Assembly: GCA_022425725.1 (NCBI GenBank)
Contig: JAKMEY010000001.1
Location: 30,340 to 94,339 of the forward strand
Length of the DNA stretch: 64,000 nucleotides
Reading direction: 5' to 3'
From: Ilumatobacteraceae bacterium
Lineage (GTDB): Bacteria > Actinomycetota > Acidimicrobiia > Acidimicrobiales > Ilumatobacteraceae
Shown here: one piece after another, positions 43,300 through 50,684 of the stretch
Layout of the letters: the number at the start of each line of letters is the position of its first letter
Position numbering within the stretch: position 1 is the stretch's first letter
Made by a program: the position numbers and the translations under genes
The notes under the pieces: model-generated
Seen by the model: only the letters and a program-made list of their open reading frames with translations
What the model was told of the DNA's origin: nothing
Database searches by the model: none

Positions 43300-44637
43300 T
43301 CAGAGTTCTGCCATCCAATCGCGTGTTTCCAAGATCTCTTTCACTCGATGCAGGAAACCAGCCGCATACGCTCCATCGAATGCACGGTGGTCCCAACTCA
43401 TCGCAAGGTTTCCAACGGGATGCACCACAATCGCTTCGCCGCCGTCTGCGAGATTTGCGACGACAGGTTTGCGAACGATCGCGTCGGTCGAGACGATGCC
43501 GACCTGGGGTTGATTGATGATCGGCATCGTGAGCACCGATCCTGCAGATCCGTTGTTGGAAATGGTGAAGGTTCCACCCTGGATCTCATCTGGGCTCAAG
43601 CGTCGATTTCGGGCGCGATCGGCGAGGTCATTGATCTCTTGAGCGATCGCTCGAAGACGCTTGGTCTCGGCCCCTCGAATCACCGGAGCGATCAGTCCTT
43701 CGTAGTCGAGATCGACTGCGATACCGAGGTCGATATAGCCGTGCACGACGAGATCAGACCCGACGACACTTGCGTTCAGGTGGGGGAATTCTTGCAGACC
43801 ATCGACGAGCGCCCGTGCGATAAACGGAAGGTACGTGAGAGAAAATCCTTCGGTTGCTCGGAAGTCAGCTTTCACCGCTGACCTTGCTCGGTCGACGTTT
43901 GCGTAGTCGACTTCCACCATGCTGAGGACATGCGGTGATGTTGCTTTGCTGGCAACCATGTGCTCGCCCGTCAGTTGACGAATTTTTGACAGCGGCACAA
44001 CTGTTTGACGAGCTCCTGCAACTGACGGAGCAGCTGGCGCCGGTGCCGGTGCGGGGGCTGGAGCAGGCGCTGGTTCAGGAGCGGGAGCTGGGGCCGATGC
44101 AAGCGCCGGAGCAGCATTCGACCCAACCTTGTCAAGGTGATCGAGAATGTCTTCCCGGGTGATGCGCCCGCCAGGGCCCGTGCCTGTAACTGCCGAAGGG
44201 TCGATGCCATGCTCATTGACCAATCGCCTCACCACAGGAGAGAGCAACCGAGCGTCGTTTTCACCCGCTGAACTCGCTGCTGCGGGTGCTGGTGCTGGCG
44301 CCGGTGCTGGGGCTGGGGCTGGCGCCGGTGCGGGGGCAGGTTCGGGAGCCGGCGCAGGAGCGGGTTCTGGTGCCGGGGCGGGCGCAGCTGCAGGCGTTTC
44401 GCCATCATTCGCCACGACGGCAACGATGACTCCGACATCAATGGTGTCACCCTCCGCTGCTCGAATTTCGGTCACAACTCCGCTCACCGGGCTCGGGACT
44501 TCGGTGTCAACTTTGTCGGTGGATACCTCGAACAACGGCTCGTCGGCGTTCACCACATCGCCAACATTTTTGAACCACTGGGTGATGGTGCCTTCGGTCA
44601 CCGTTTCACCGAGTTGAGGAAGTGTTACTTCTGCCAT
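43300..44637 (-). CDS. dihydrolipoamide acyltransferase (E2) of a 2-oxoacid dehydrogenase complex
   Basis: A 445-residue E2 with one lipoyl domain (1-80, Lys42 in STDKVDTEV), a long Ala-Pro-Glu-rich flexible linker (about 85-125), a peripheral-subunit-binding domain (LSPVVRRLVNEHGIDPSAV), a second Ala-Pro linker, and the catalytic domain ending with SWDHRAFDGAYAAGF (His and Asp of the active site). It could serve 2-oxoglutarate (SucB), pyruvate or branched-chain dehydrogenases; in actinobacteria one E2 often serves AceE and is named SucB/DlaT. A GGAG site precedes the ATG. Lpd lies just upstream and LipB-LipA just downstream. Confidence 0.9.
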   Translation of the reverse strand: MAEVTLPQLGETVTEGTITQWFKNVGDVVNADEPLFEVSTDKVDTEVPSPVSGVVTEIRAAEGDTIDVGVIVAVVANDGETPAAAPAPAPEPAPAPAPEPAPAPAPAPAPAPAPAPAPAAASSAGENDARLLSPVVRRLVNEHGIDPSAVTGTGPGGRITREDILDHLDKVGSNAAPALASAPAPAPEPAPAPAPAPAPAPAAPSVAGARQTVVPLSKIRQLTGEHMVASKATSPHVLSMVEVDYANVDRARSAVKADFRATEGFSLTYLPFIARALVDGLQEFPHLNASVVGSDLVVHGYIDLGIAVDLDYEGLIAPVIRGAETKRLRAIAQEINDLADRARNRRLSPDEIQGGTFTISNNGSAGSVLTMPIINQPQVGIVSTDAIVRKPVVANLADGGEAIVVHPVGNLAMSWDHRAFDGAYAAGFLHRVKEILETRDWMAEL

Positions 44638-44668
44638 GTCATCTCCAAATACGTCTGCGCGTCAAACA

Positions 44669-46069
44669 TCAACCGTTAAATGATCGCCCTGTCATTGAGA
44701 GCATCGTTTCGCCGAACAACTCGCTCAAACTCGGGTGGGGTTGAATAAATGCGGCTACCTCTTCGACGGTCGCCTCCCAGTTCACAGCGAGATACCCACC
44801 AGAAAGTTGCTCCGTCACCCATGGACCCACCATGTGTACGCCAAGAACTTGGCCCGCGGAGCCATCGGCGTTCTTTTTCGCAATGACTTTCACCATGCCA
44901 TCGGTCGAGCCAACGATCTGGGCGCGACTGTTGAACTTGAATGGATGTTTTCCAACGACGACATCAAGTCCGGCGGCCTTCGCTGCATCTTCACCTGGGC
45001 CTGCCCACGCCACTTCAGGGTCGCAGTAAATTGCCCATGGCACCCGGTCATAGTCGACCGGTAGTGGTTGCTCGCCGAGCAAGTGTTTGATGACCATCAC
45101 TGCTTCGGCGTAGGCAACATGGGCGAGTTGCGGGCTATCGATGAGGTCGCCGATTGCGTACACGCCCTCTTCGGTCGTCTGGCAGTATTCATCCGTCACG
45201 ACGAATCCGCGTTCGTCGACGTTAACCACGGTTGCTTCGAGCCCGAGCGGGCTGCTATTCGGGCGGCGACCAACCGACACGATGACCGCATCAACGGCGA
45301 GTTCCGTACCATCTTCGAGGTGCACCACCGTGCCCCCATCGGCCTGCGGCGTGTGCCCAGAGACGCTGACCCCGGTGCGGATGTCAATCGACTTGCGTTT
45401 AAAGCTTTTTACAACAACATTTGCGACGTCGGCATCAAGGCCAGGCAAGATCTTCGGAAGGCCTTCAAGAATGGTGACGTCAGCGCCGAGATCAGCGAAC
45501 GTCGATGCGAATTCACATCCGATGGCGCCGCCACCGATCACCGCAATGCGAGCAGGAACAGTTTCGAGTTCGAGCACCTCATCACTGGTCATGATGGGGC
45601 CGCCCGGGTCAAAACCTGGAATTGTCCGAGGTACCGAACCTGCTGCGAGCAGCACATGAGTTGCAGAGATTTCGGCGGTCGAACCGTCTTCGTGACGGAC
45701 GTCGACGCGTCGACCGGGCCGAAGCGATCCCTCCCCGTTGAAAAGGGTGACTTTCCTCGCTTTGCACATCGCCCCGATGCCAGCAACAAGGCCCGCAACA
45801 ATTTTCTGTTTTCGGGCTTGGGTCACTTCAAAACGTACTTGGGGCGATGACGATTCAATTCCGAAATCTGCCGCGTGTTGCACATGCCGGTGCACTGCCG
45901 CTGTTTCGAGGAAGGCTTTCGCCGGAATGCAGCCTCTGTTGAGGCAGGTCCCTCCTAATTTGTCTTTCTCTACGAGCGCCACCGACAACCCTGCTGAAGC
46001 GGCATAGAGGGCAGCCGAATATCCTCCGGGACCGCCACCGATAACGACGAGATCAAAGTTCTCAGACAT
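44669..46069 (-). CDS. lpd: dihydrolipoyl dehydrogenase (E3)
   Basis: A 466-residue flavoprotein that reoxidises dihydrolipoyl groups with NAD+. VVIGGGPGGYSAALYAASAG binds FAD, GGTCLNRGCIPAKA carries the redox disulfide (Cys42-Cys47), IAVIGGGAIGCEFASTFADLG binds NAD, and the C-terminal HPSLSELFGE holds the His-Glu pair. Length and motifs are normal. It begins the minus-strand operon lpd - E2 - lipB-lipA - M24 peptidase, a compact unit for making and lipoylating 2-oxoacid dehydrogenase complexes. AceE itself is 9 kb away at 55483. Confidence 0.95.
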   Translation of the reverse strand: MSENFDLVVIGGGPGGYSAALYAASAGLSVALVEKDKLGGTCLNRGCIPAKAFLETAAVHRHVQHAADFGIESSSPQVRFEVTQARKQKIVAGLVAGIGAMCKARKVTLFNGEGSLRPGRRVDVRHEDGSTAEISATHVLLAAGSVPRTIPGFDPGGPIMTSDEVLELETVPARIAVIGGGAIGCEFASTFADLGADVTILEGLPKILPGLDADVANVVVKSFKRKSIDIRTGVSVSGHTPQADGGTVVHLEDGTELAVDAVIVSVGRRPNSSPLGLEATVVNVDERGFVVTDEYCQTTEEGVYAIGDLIDSPQLAHVAYAEAVMVIKHLLGEQPLPVDYDRVPWAIYCDPEVAWAGPGEDAAKAAGLDVVVGKHPFKFNSRAQIVGSTDGMVKVIAKKNADGSAGQVLGVHMVGPWVTEQLSGGYLAVNWEATVEEVAAFIQPHPSLSELFGETMLSMTGRSFNG

Positions 46070-46075
46070 CAGATG

Positions 46076-46510
46076 TCACGGTATCGGGTCTTCAGTCGCT
46101 GCCAATACCCATCGGCCTCGTTCTTCACCTCGTGTGACGATGAGCACAGCCGGTTCTGATGTCTCAGTCAACAGCACAAATTCGACTTGACAAGAGGTGT
46201 CAGCGTCGATGACTGCAACGCAATCATTCGGCTCCGCGTTGAGCGGGACCCCACTACTAATGACGGCGAATGAGTCGGTCACCTCGCGGTCGTCGATTCC
46301 TGACACCGTGACCGAAATGCGCTGCATGAGGCCTTCCCTTGAGGCATTCGACACGACAACTTGAAGATCTCCAATCTCAACCCGATCTCCAAACTGACTT
46401 GGCACCGTCGTCGCGTCGTTGGCGCCAAGTCGAACGAAGAGGCCAATTCCTGCCGCCAAAATGACGATTGCGCATCCGAGTGACAGCAAGAGAAGCGTTC
46501 GGGTCTTCAC
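46076..46510 (-). CDS. hypothetical membrane-anchored protein, 144 residues
   Basis: An N-terminal hydrophobic helix (TLLLLSLGCAIVILAAGIGL) anchors a polar domain that looks beta-rich and immunoglobulin-like (VEIGDLQVVVSNASREGLMQ, SVTVSGIDDREVTD). Two cysteines in NDCVAVIDADTSCQVEF may form a disulfide outside the cell. No family recognised; it resembles DUF4352-type extracellular domains in general style. The GTG start at 46510 has TAGTCT 6 nt upstream. It is divergent from the thioredoxin-like selenoprotein candidate by 59 bases, so both may act in the cell envelope. Confidence 0.68.
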   Translation of the reverse strand: MKTRTLLLLSLGCAIVILAAGIGLFVRLGANDATTVPSQFGDRVEIGDLQVVVSNASREGLMQRISVTVSGIDDREVTDSFAVISSGVPLNAEPNDCVAVIDADTSCQVEFVLLTETSEPAVLIVTRGEERGRWVLAATEDPIP

Positions 46511-46516
46511 ACGATC

Positions 46517-46522
46517 AGACTA
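46517..46522 (-). promoter_or_regulatory. candidate -10 box of the gene at 46510 (leaderless)
   Basis: On the minus strand TAGTCT lies 6 nt before the GTG start. Confidence 0.45.
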
Positions 46523-46569
46523 CGCACAGATAGAAGAAGTTGAGATCTCCATGTACGTTTGCCTTCGTC

Positions 46570-47187
46570 ATGGGAAGCAGGGCCAGCGTTTCATTTGTGT
46601 GCGTCGCAATGTTGATCGCCGCAGGATGTGCCTCTGATACTGACTCAGCCCAGCCTGTTGATTCCTCGGAAACCTCAGAGTCCTCGAGCGTCTCGAACTC
46701 AGCGTCGGCGTCTACATCACCAGAAGCCGGCGCCGAGCCAACACCTTCGACAACACCTGAGGCCACAGCGACAGCCACTGAACCGACCCCAGAAGCCACC
46801 CCAGAGGTCTATGACTGGTCGGCATCCCTCGTTGGCGGAGGTTCGATCGATCTTGCCGGCTACGCCAACACTGCCGTCGTGCTCTGGTTCTGGTCACCGT
46901 ATTGAACGACTTGCATGAGAGAAGCCCCCTCGGTCGAGGAGGCATCACAACAGTGGAAAGAGTCCATCGACATAGTTGGCGTTGCGTGGTCAGGAGACGA
47001 GGCGACGTATCTCGACTTCATCGACGAAGGAGGACTCACCTTCCCCAATGTCGATGACACCAGTGGAGACATCTACAACCGTTTTGGTGTGCCGTACCAG
47101 CCCGCTGCGGTCATCATTCGCCCGGACGGGTCGAGCGAACTCCTTCGAGGCGTGTTTGACGCTGACCTCATCGAGTCGCTGCTCTGA
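46570..47187 (+). CDS. probable selenoprotein: thioredoxin-like (TlpA/redoxin) lipoprotein with UxxC active site, in-frame UGA
   Basis: Read through one in-frame TGA (46903-46905), this frame gives a 205-residue protein. Residues 1-20 are a lipoprotein-type signal (LIAAGC, Cys20), 21-80 a Ser/Thr/Pro/Glu-rich linker, and 81-205 a thioredoxin fold. The TGA is codon 112, exactly at the first cysteine of the redox motif: WFWSPY-U-TTC-MREAP, where relatives have WFWAPWCxxC. Cys115 is the second redox residue, and Pro178 (YQPAAVII) is the expected cis-proline. A SECIS-like hairpin with a GGUC loop follows (46921-46946). So selenocysteine insertion is the best reading; a nonsense mutation or a sequencing error is the alternative. 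The protein would act outside the membrane as a thiol or peroxide redox enzyme. Gene callers will split it at 46905 and restart at 46915. Confidence 0.8.
46921..46946 (+). promoter_or_regulatory. bacterial SECIS-like hairpin within the coding sequence
   Basis: GCCCCCTC (46924-46931) pairs with GAGGAGGC (46936-46943) with a single C-A mismatch, closing a GGUC loop (46932-46935). Two more pairs (46921-46922 with 46945-46946) extend the stem past an A-A mismatch. The loop begins 26 nt after the UGA, within the spacing known for bacterial SECIS elements. GGUC with a flanking pair resembles the AGGUCU apical loop of E. coli fdhF recognised by SelB. Confidence 0.72.
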
Positions 47188-47231
47188 CGGGATTTTGCCC
47201 GCACAGTCTGACGAACGCCCCCTGCTCCACT

Positions 47232-47237
47232 TAGTTT
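47232..47237 (+). promoter_or_regulatory. candidate -10 box of the epimerase gene (leaderless)
   Basis: TAGTTT lies 6 nt before the ATG at 47244. Confidence 0.4.
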
Positions 47238-47243
47238 GACGAC

Positions 47244-48140
47244 ATGAACATTGTCATCTCAGGTGCGTCCGGGCTCGTCGGCACCGCCCTACAGGAACGT
47301 CTCCGCGCCGAAGGTCATTCTGTGACAAGTCTCGTTCGGAAGGCACCTTCCAACGACAACGAATCGCAGTGGGACCCAGTAGCGGGCACGATCGACACCG
47401 ACGTCATCGCCCAATCAGAGGCGGTCATCAACCTTTCTGGCGCAGGAATTGGTGATCGTCGCTGGAGTCAGCCGTATCGGAAGACGCTCCTCGACAGCAG
47501 GACGCTCACCACGTCTCTCCTCGCATCCACGCTGGCTTCACTTGCGAACGATGGAACGCAACGAACGTTGCTGAACTCCTCTGCGATCGGCATTTACGGC
47601 GCACGAGGTGATGAAGAGATCACCGAAAGTAGCGAACACGGCGATGGCTTTCTCGCCGACATCTGCCTCGAATGGGAAGCCGCCACCACCCCCGCCCAAG
47701 AAGCCGGTGTTCGCGTCGTGCATCTTCGAACCGGCATCGTCATGTCAAAACGCGGTGGAGTACTGAAGAAGCTCCTCCCCCTGTTCAAACTTGGGTTGGG
47801 TGGTCGACTCGGATCAGGCCGACAGTGGCAGAGTTGGATTTCAATTGACGATGAAGTTGGAGCGATTGTTCACCTACTCTCAACATCAACTCAGGGGGCG
47901 GTGAACCTCACTGCGCCAAACCCGGTGACGAATAAAGAGTTCACCGCGGCTCTCGGTAAGGCGGTGCGTCGCCCCACAATCTTCAGCGTCCCCGGCTTCG
48001 CTCCGAAGCTGCTCGTGGGATCACAATTCGCCGAAGAACTGTTGCTCACCGGGCAACGGGTATTGCCGACGAAACTCCAGGAATCTGGTTACGAATTTAC
48101 GCATCAGACGCTGGAAGAAGCACTCGCCGCCGTACTCTGA
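47244..48140 (+). CDS. TIGR01777 family NAD(P)-dependent epimerase (YfcH-like)
   Basis: A 298-residue extended SDR. The N-terminal ISGASGLVGTALQERLRAEG is the Rossmann glycine motif, and VINLSGAGIGDRRW near residue 62, SSAIGIYG near 113, and WQSWISIDDEVGAIVH near 192 are signatures of the YfcH/SulA-like epimerase family. The C-terminal ~50 residues (VLPTKLQESGYEFTHQTLEE) form the family's DUF1731 region. The biochemical role is not established. It probably has its own leaderless promoter, and the FAD oxidoreductase gene begins 5 bases after its stop. Confidence 0.9.
   Translation: MNIVISGASGLVGTALQERLRAEGHSVTSLVRKAPSNDNESQWDPVAGTIDTDVIAQSEAVINLSGAGIGDRRWSQPYRKTLLDSRTLTTSLLASTLASLANDGTQRTLLNSSAIGIYGARGDEEITESSEHGDGFLADICLEWEAATTPAQEAGVRVVHLRTGIVMSKRGGVLKKLLPLFKLGLGGRLGSGRQWQSWISIDDEVGAIVHLLSTSTQGAVNLTAPNPVTNKEFTAALGKAVRRPTIFSVPGFAPKLLVGSQFAEELLLTGQRVLPTKLQESGYEFTHQTLEEALAAVL
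48133..48138 (+). promoter_or_regulatory. possible -10 box of the FAD oxidoreductase gene
   Basis: TACTCT lies 7 nt before the ATG at 48146, but inside the last codons of the epimerase gene, so it may be chance. Confidence 0.25.
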
Positions 48141-48145
48141 TCTAG

Positions 48146-49393
48146 ATGTCAACCCTCGCCGATCGACCAGTTGTTGTCGTTGGAGCTGGTCTCGCTGGGC
48201 TGTCATGTGCGGTAACCCTGCACGAGGCGGGGGCTCCAGTCATGGTAATCGAATCCGGGGATGACGTTGGTGGCCGAGTCCGAACCGACGAGGTCGATGG
48301 CTTCCTACTCGATCGAGGGTTTCAGGTGCTCCTCACCGCATACCCCGAACTTGATCGACAGCTCGATGTTGAGGCACTTGAACTCGAACTGTTTGACCCT
48401 GGTGCACTGATTCATACCGACGATCGGTTCTGGGAGTTGGGTGATCCCCTGCAGCGCCCCGCATCGCTCATTCCAACCTTGCGCACTGCGATCTCTCGAT
48501 CGGTGGCAACCCCCGGCGACCTCATTCGACTGCTCGCCCTTCGATTGCGCCTGTCGAGAACCGATGTGCCTGACCTGCTTCGCGGACCTGATGTCGCAAC
48601 GATCGACGCGCTCACCACCCTCGGTTTCTCTAACCGCAGCATTCAACGCTTCTTCCGGCCACTTGTCGGAGGTATCCAACTCGACCCCTCCCTCAACACG
48701 AGTGCCCGAATGTTCGACACCATCCTCAAAATGTTGTTCACCGGACGGGCCGCTGTCCCTCGATACGGCATGAAGACGATCTCACAGCAACTTGGCAGCC
48801 GCCTTCCATCGAGTTCAGTCCACTTCCACGTGCCCGTTAGATCGGTGACAGCCTCCGCGGTACGCGTCGACTCAGGAGAGGTCGATGCATCAGCGGTCGT
48901 CGTCGCCACCGATGGCAACTCGGCTGCTGGGTTGCTCGGTCGACCTCGCCACACCCCGCGTTCTGCCGGATGCGTCTGGTTCGATGCACCCGAAGCACCA
49001 ACCGATCGGCGATTGATCGTGCTCGACGGAGATCGTTCAGGGCCGGTGTCAAATGTCTCGGTCATGTCAAACGTGTCATCCCGCTATGCCCCACCAGGCC
49101 GACACCTCATCGCCGCAGCCGCTCCGGGGTTCATTGGTGCTGATCTTGAGCAGCAAGCTCGATCCCAGTTGACGTCGTGGTGGGGGTCATCAGTTCAGAG
49201 TTGGACGACGCTACGCGTCGATGAGATCGAGTACGGCCAGCCAGACCAAACCCCGCACTTCGCACCTAAACGGTCAGTCGAGGTCGAATCAAATTTGTAT
49301 GTGTGTGGCGATCACAGAGACACGGGTTCAATTCAAGGCGCGCTCTACTCGGGTCGGCGCTGTGCCGAAGCAATTCTTCGGTCCCGCACGTAA
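48146..49393 (+). CDS. FAD-dependent amine oxidase/phytoene desaturase-like oxidoreductase
   Basis: A 415-residue flavoprotein. VVVVGAGLAGLSCAVTLHEAGAP is the FAD-binding Rossmann motif, followed by GGRVRTDEVDGFLLDRGFQV, the GGRxxT segment of the amine oxidase/protoporphyrinogen oxidase/phytoene desaturase group. The C-terminal VCGDHRDTGSIQGALYSGRR is the second FAD-binding motif. It is somewhat shorter than phytoene desaturases (~500) and no carotenoid genes are nearby, so the substrate is unknown. It begins 5 bases after the epimerase and is probably cotranscribed. Confidence 0.88.
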   Translation: MSTLADRPVVVVGAGLAGLSCAVTLHEAGAPVMVIESGDDVGGRVRTDEVDGFLLDRGFQVLLTAYPELDRQLDVEALELELFDPGALIHTDDRFWELGDPLQRPASLIPTLRTAISRSVATPGDLIRLLALRLRLSRTDVPDLLRGPDVATIDALTTLGFSNRSIQRFFRPLVGGIQLDPSLNTSARMFDTILKMLFTGRAAVPRYGMKTISQQLGSRLPSSSVHFHVPVRSVTASAVRVDSGEVDASAVVVATDGNSAAGLLGRPRHTPRSAGCVWFDAPEAPTDRRLIVLDGDRSGPVSNVSVMSNVSSRYAPPGRHLIAAAAPGFIGADLEQQARSQLTSWWGSSVQSWTTLRVDEIEYGQPDQTPHFAPKRSVEVESNLYVCGDHRDTGSIQGALYSGRRCAEAILRSRT

Positions 49394-49439
49394 ATCGATA
49401 CCTCGCGGGCAAATTCTCTGCTCGCTAGAGTGCTCTCAT

Positions 49440-49445
49440 TAGGTT
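49440..49445 (+). promoter_or_regulatory. candidate -10 box of argJ (leaderless)
   Basis: TAGGTT lies 6 nt before the ATG at 49452. Confidence 0.4.
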
Positions 49446-49451
49446 GCGCTC

Positions 49452-50621
49452 ATGAACTCGTCAACAGATCTTTCTCTACCCACTGGATTTCGCGGCATCG
49501 TCGCGAATATCGGCGTCAAAGATTCAACCGACGACCTCGTCATCGTTGCGACCGACGGGCCAGTTGCCGCATCCGGCGTCTTTACACAAAGTCGATTTGT
49601 CGGTCCGAGCGTGTTGGTGAGCAGAGAGCACATCACCAATCTTCAGGCCTCTGCGGTTGTCGTCATCTCAAAAAATGCCAACGTCGCCAATGGCCAACAG
49701 GGTGAAGATGATGCCCGAGAGGTGGTTGCACTGACGGCTCGCCACGTCGGCTGCGAGCCAGATGATGTGCTCGTTGCATCAACTGGCGTCATTGGCCGCC
49801 CCTATCCAATGGACACCATTCGAGCCGGTTTCGCAGACATCTCTGGCCAATCATGGTCGGCTCAACTCGGCGACATTGCTCGGGGAATCATGACGACTGA
49901 CACGGTCGAAAAGACGTCATCGGCGACGATTGCCGGAAGCTCGGCTGTGGTTTCAGGAGTTGCGAAGGGCGTTGGAATGATCGAACCCGACATGGCAACG
50001 ATGATCGCCATCATCCTTACCGATGCCGATATTTCTGCGGAGGTGCTTCAGAGCACGTTTTCCCGCGTCGCTGACAGCACGTTCAATTGCGTATCGATCG
50101 ATGGAGACACATCGACGAGCGACACCGCGATCATCATGTCGTCAGGGGCCATCGCCGACGTATCTCATGACGCCTTCGAATCGGCTCTCATGCAGGTCTG
50201 CACCGACCTCGCTCGCCAAATTGCGGCCGACGGCGAAGGTGCAGAAACCTTGATTGAGGTGCTCGTCGACGAAGCGCGCGACGAGGCACAAGCTCGCCGG
50301 GTCGCAAAGTCGATCGTCAACTCTCCTCTTGTAAAAACCGCCATTCATGGAGCCGATCCGAATTGGGGTCGTATCGCCATGGCCGTTGGCAAGGTCAATG
50401 ATGACGACATCGATCAGAACAATGTCGTCATTCGAATCGGCAGCAAGGAACTCTTTCCGCAGCAGGTTTCTGAGCGCGAACTCGAAGAACTCTCGTCATA
50501 CCTACAGGGCGACGAGGTGCTCGTTCATGTGTCACTCGGAATTAGCTCAGGAACCGCACGGGCGTGGGGCTGTGACCTCACCGATGGCTACGTGAGAATC
50601 AACGCCGACTACACCACGTGA
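49452..50621 (+). CDS. argJ: glutamate N-acetyltransferase / amino-acid N-acetyltransferase ArgJ
   Basis: A 389-residue ArgJ/ornithine acetyltransferase family protein. These proenzymes cleave themselves before a threonine and recycle the acetyl group from N-acetylornithine to glutamate in arginine synthesis. The cleavage region is KGVGMIEPDMATM, with the threonine in ATM; DGDTSTSDTAIIMSSG and HGADPNWGRIAMAVGK are also family hallmarks. Other arg genes are absent here, although argC, argB and argD usually flank argJ. So this is either an orphan argJ or a paralogue with another acetyl acceptor, as in clavam pathways. Length is normal. Confidence 0.9.
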   Translation: MNSSTDLSLPTGFRGIVANIGVKDSTDDLVIVATDGPVAASGVFTQSRFVGPSVLVSREHITNLQASAVVVISKNANVANGQQGEDDAREVVALTARHVGCEPDDVLVASTGVIGRPYPMDTIRAGFADISGQSWSAQLGDIARGIMTTDTVEKTSSATIAGSSAVVSGVAKGVGMIEPDMATMIAIILTDADISAEVLQSTFSRVADSTFNCVSIDGDTSTSDTAIIMSSGAIADVSHDAFESALMQVCTDLARQIAADGEGAETLIEVLVDEARDEAQARRVAKSIVNSPLVKTAIHGADPNWGRIAMAVGKVNDDDIDQNNVVIRIGSKELFPQQVSERELEELSSYLQGDEVLVHVSLGISSGTARAWGCDLTDGYVRINADYTT

Positions 50622-50655
50622 GAGCAGCCGTCTCGTTCTCACCATCAAAGATTGT

Positions 50656-50677
50656 GCGCCGGCCGTCTGGCCGACGC
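50656..50677. terminator. hairpin between convergent argJ and SDR genes
   Basis: GCGCCGGCC (50656-50664) pairs with GGCCGACGC (50669-50677), with one mismatch, around a GTCT loop. No T-run follows; likely a bidirectional terminator of the GC-rich type. Confidence 0.5.
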
Positions 50678-50684
50678 GAGACCA

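Noticed and set aside
44147..44617. Plus-strand 156-residue frame with long Ala-Gly repeats
   Set aside because: It is the antisense shadow of the Ala-Pro-rich linkers of the E2 protein; no independent start signal.
46903..46905. Reading the TGA as a true stop, with a short lipoprotein (46570-46905) and a separate gene starting at 46915
   Set aside because: The split cuts a thioredoxin domain exactly at its first redox residue, both halves are in one frame, the second half lacks a promoter or ribosome-binding site, and a SECIS-like hairpin follows. A mutation or read error is still possible.
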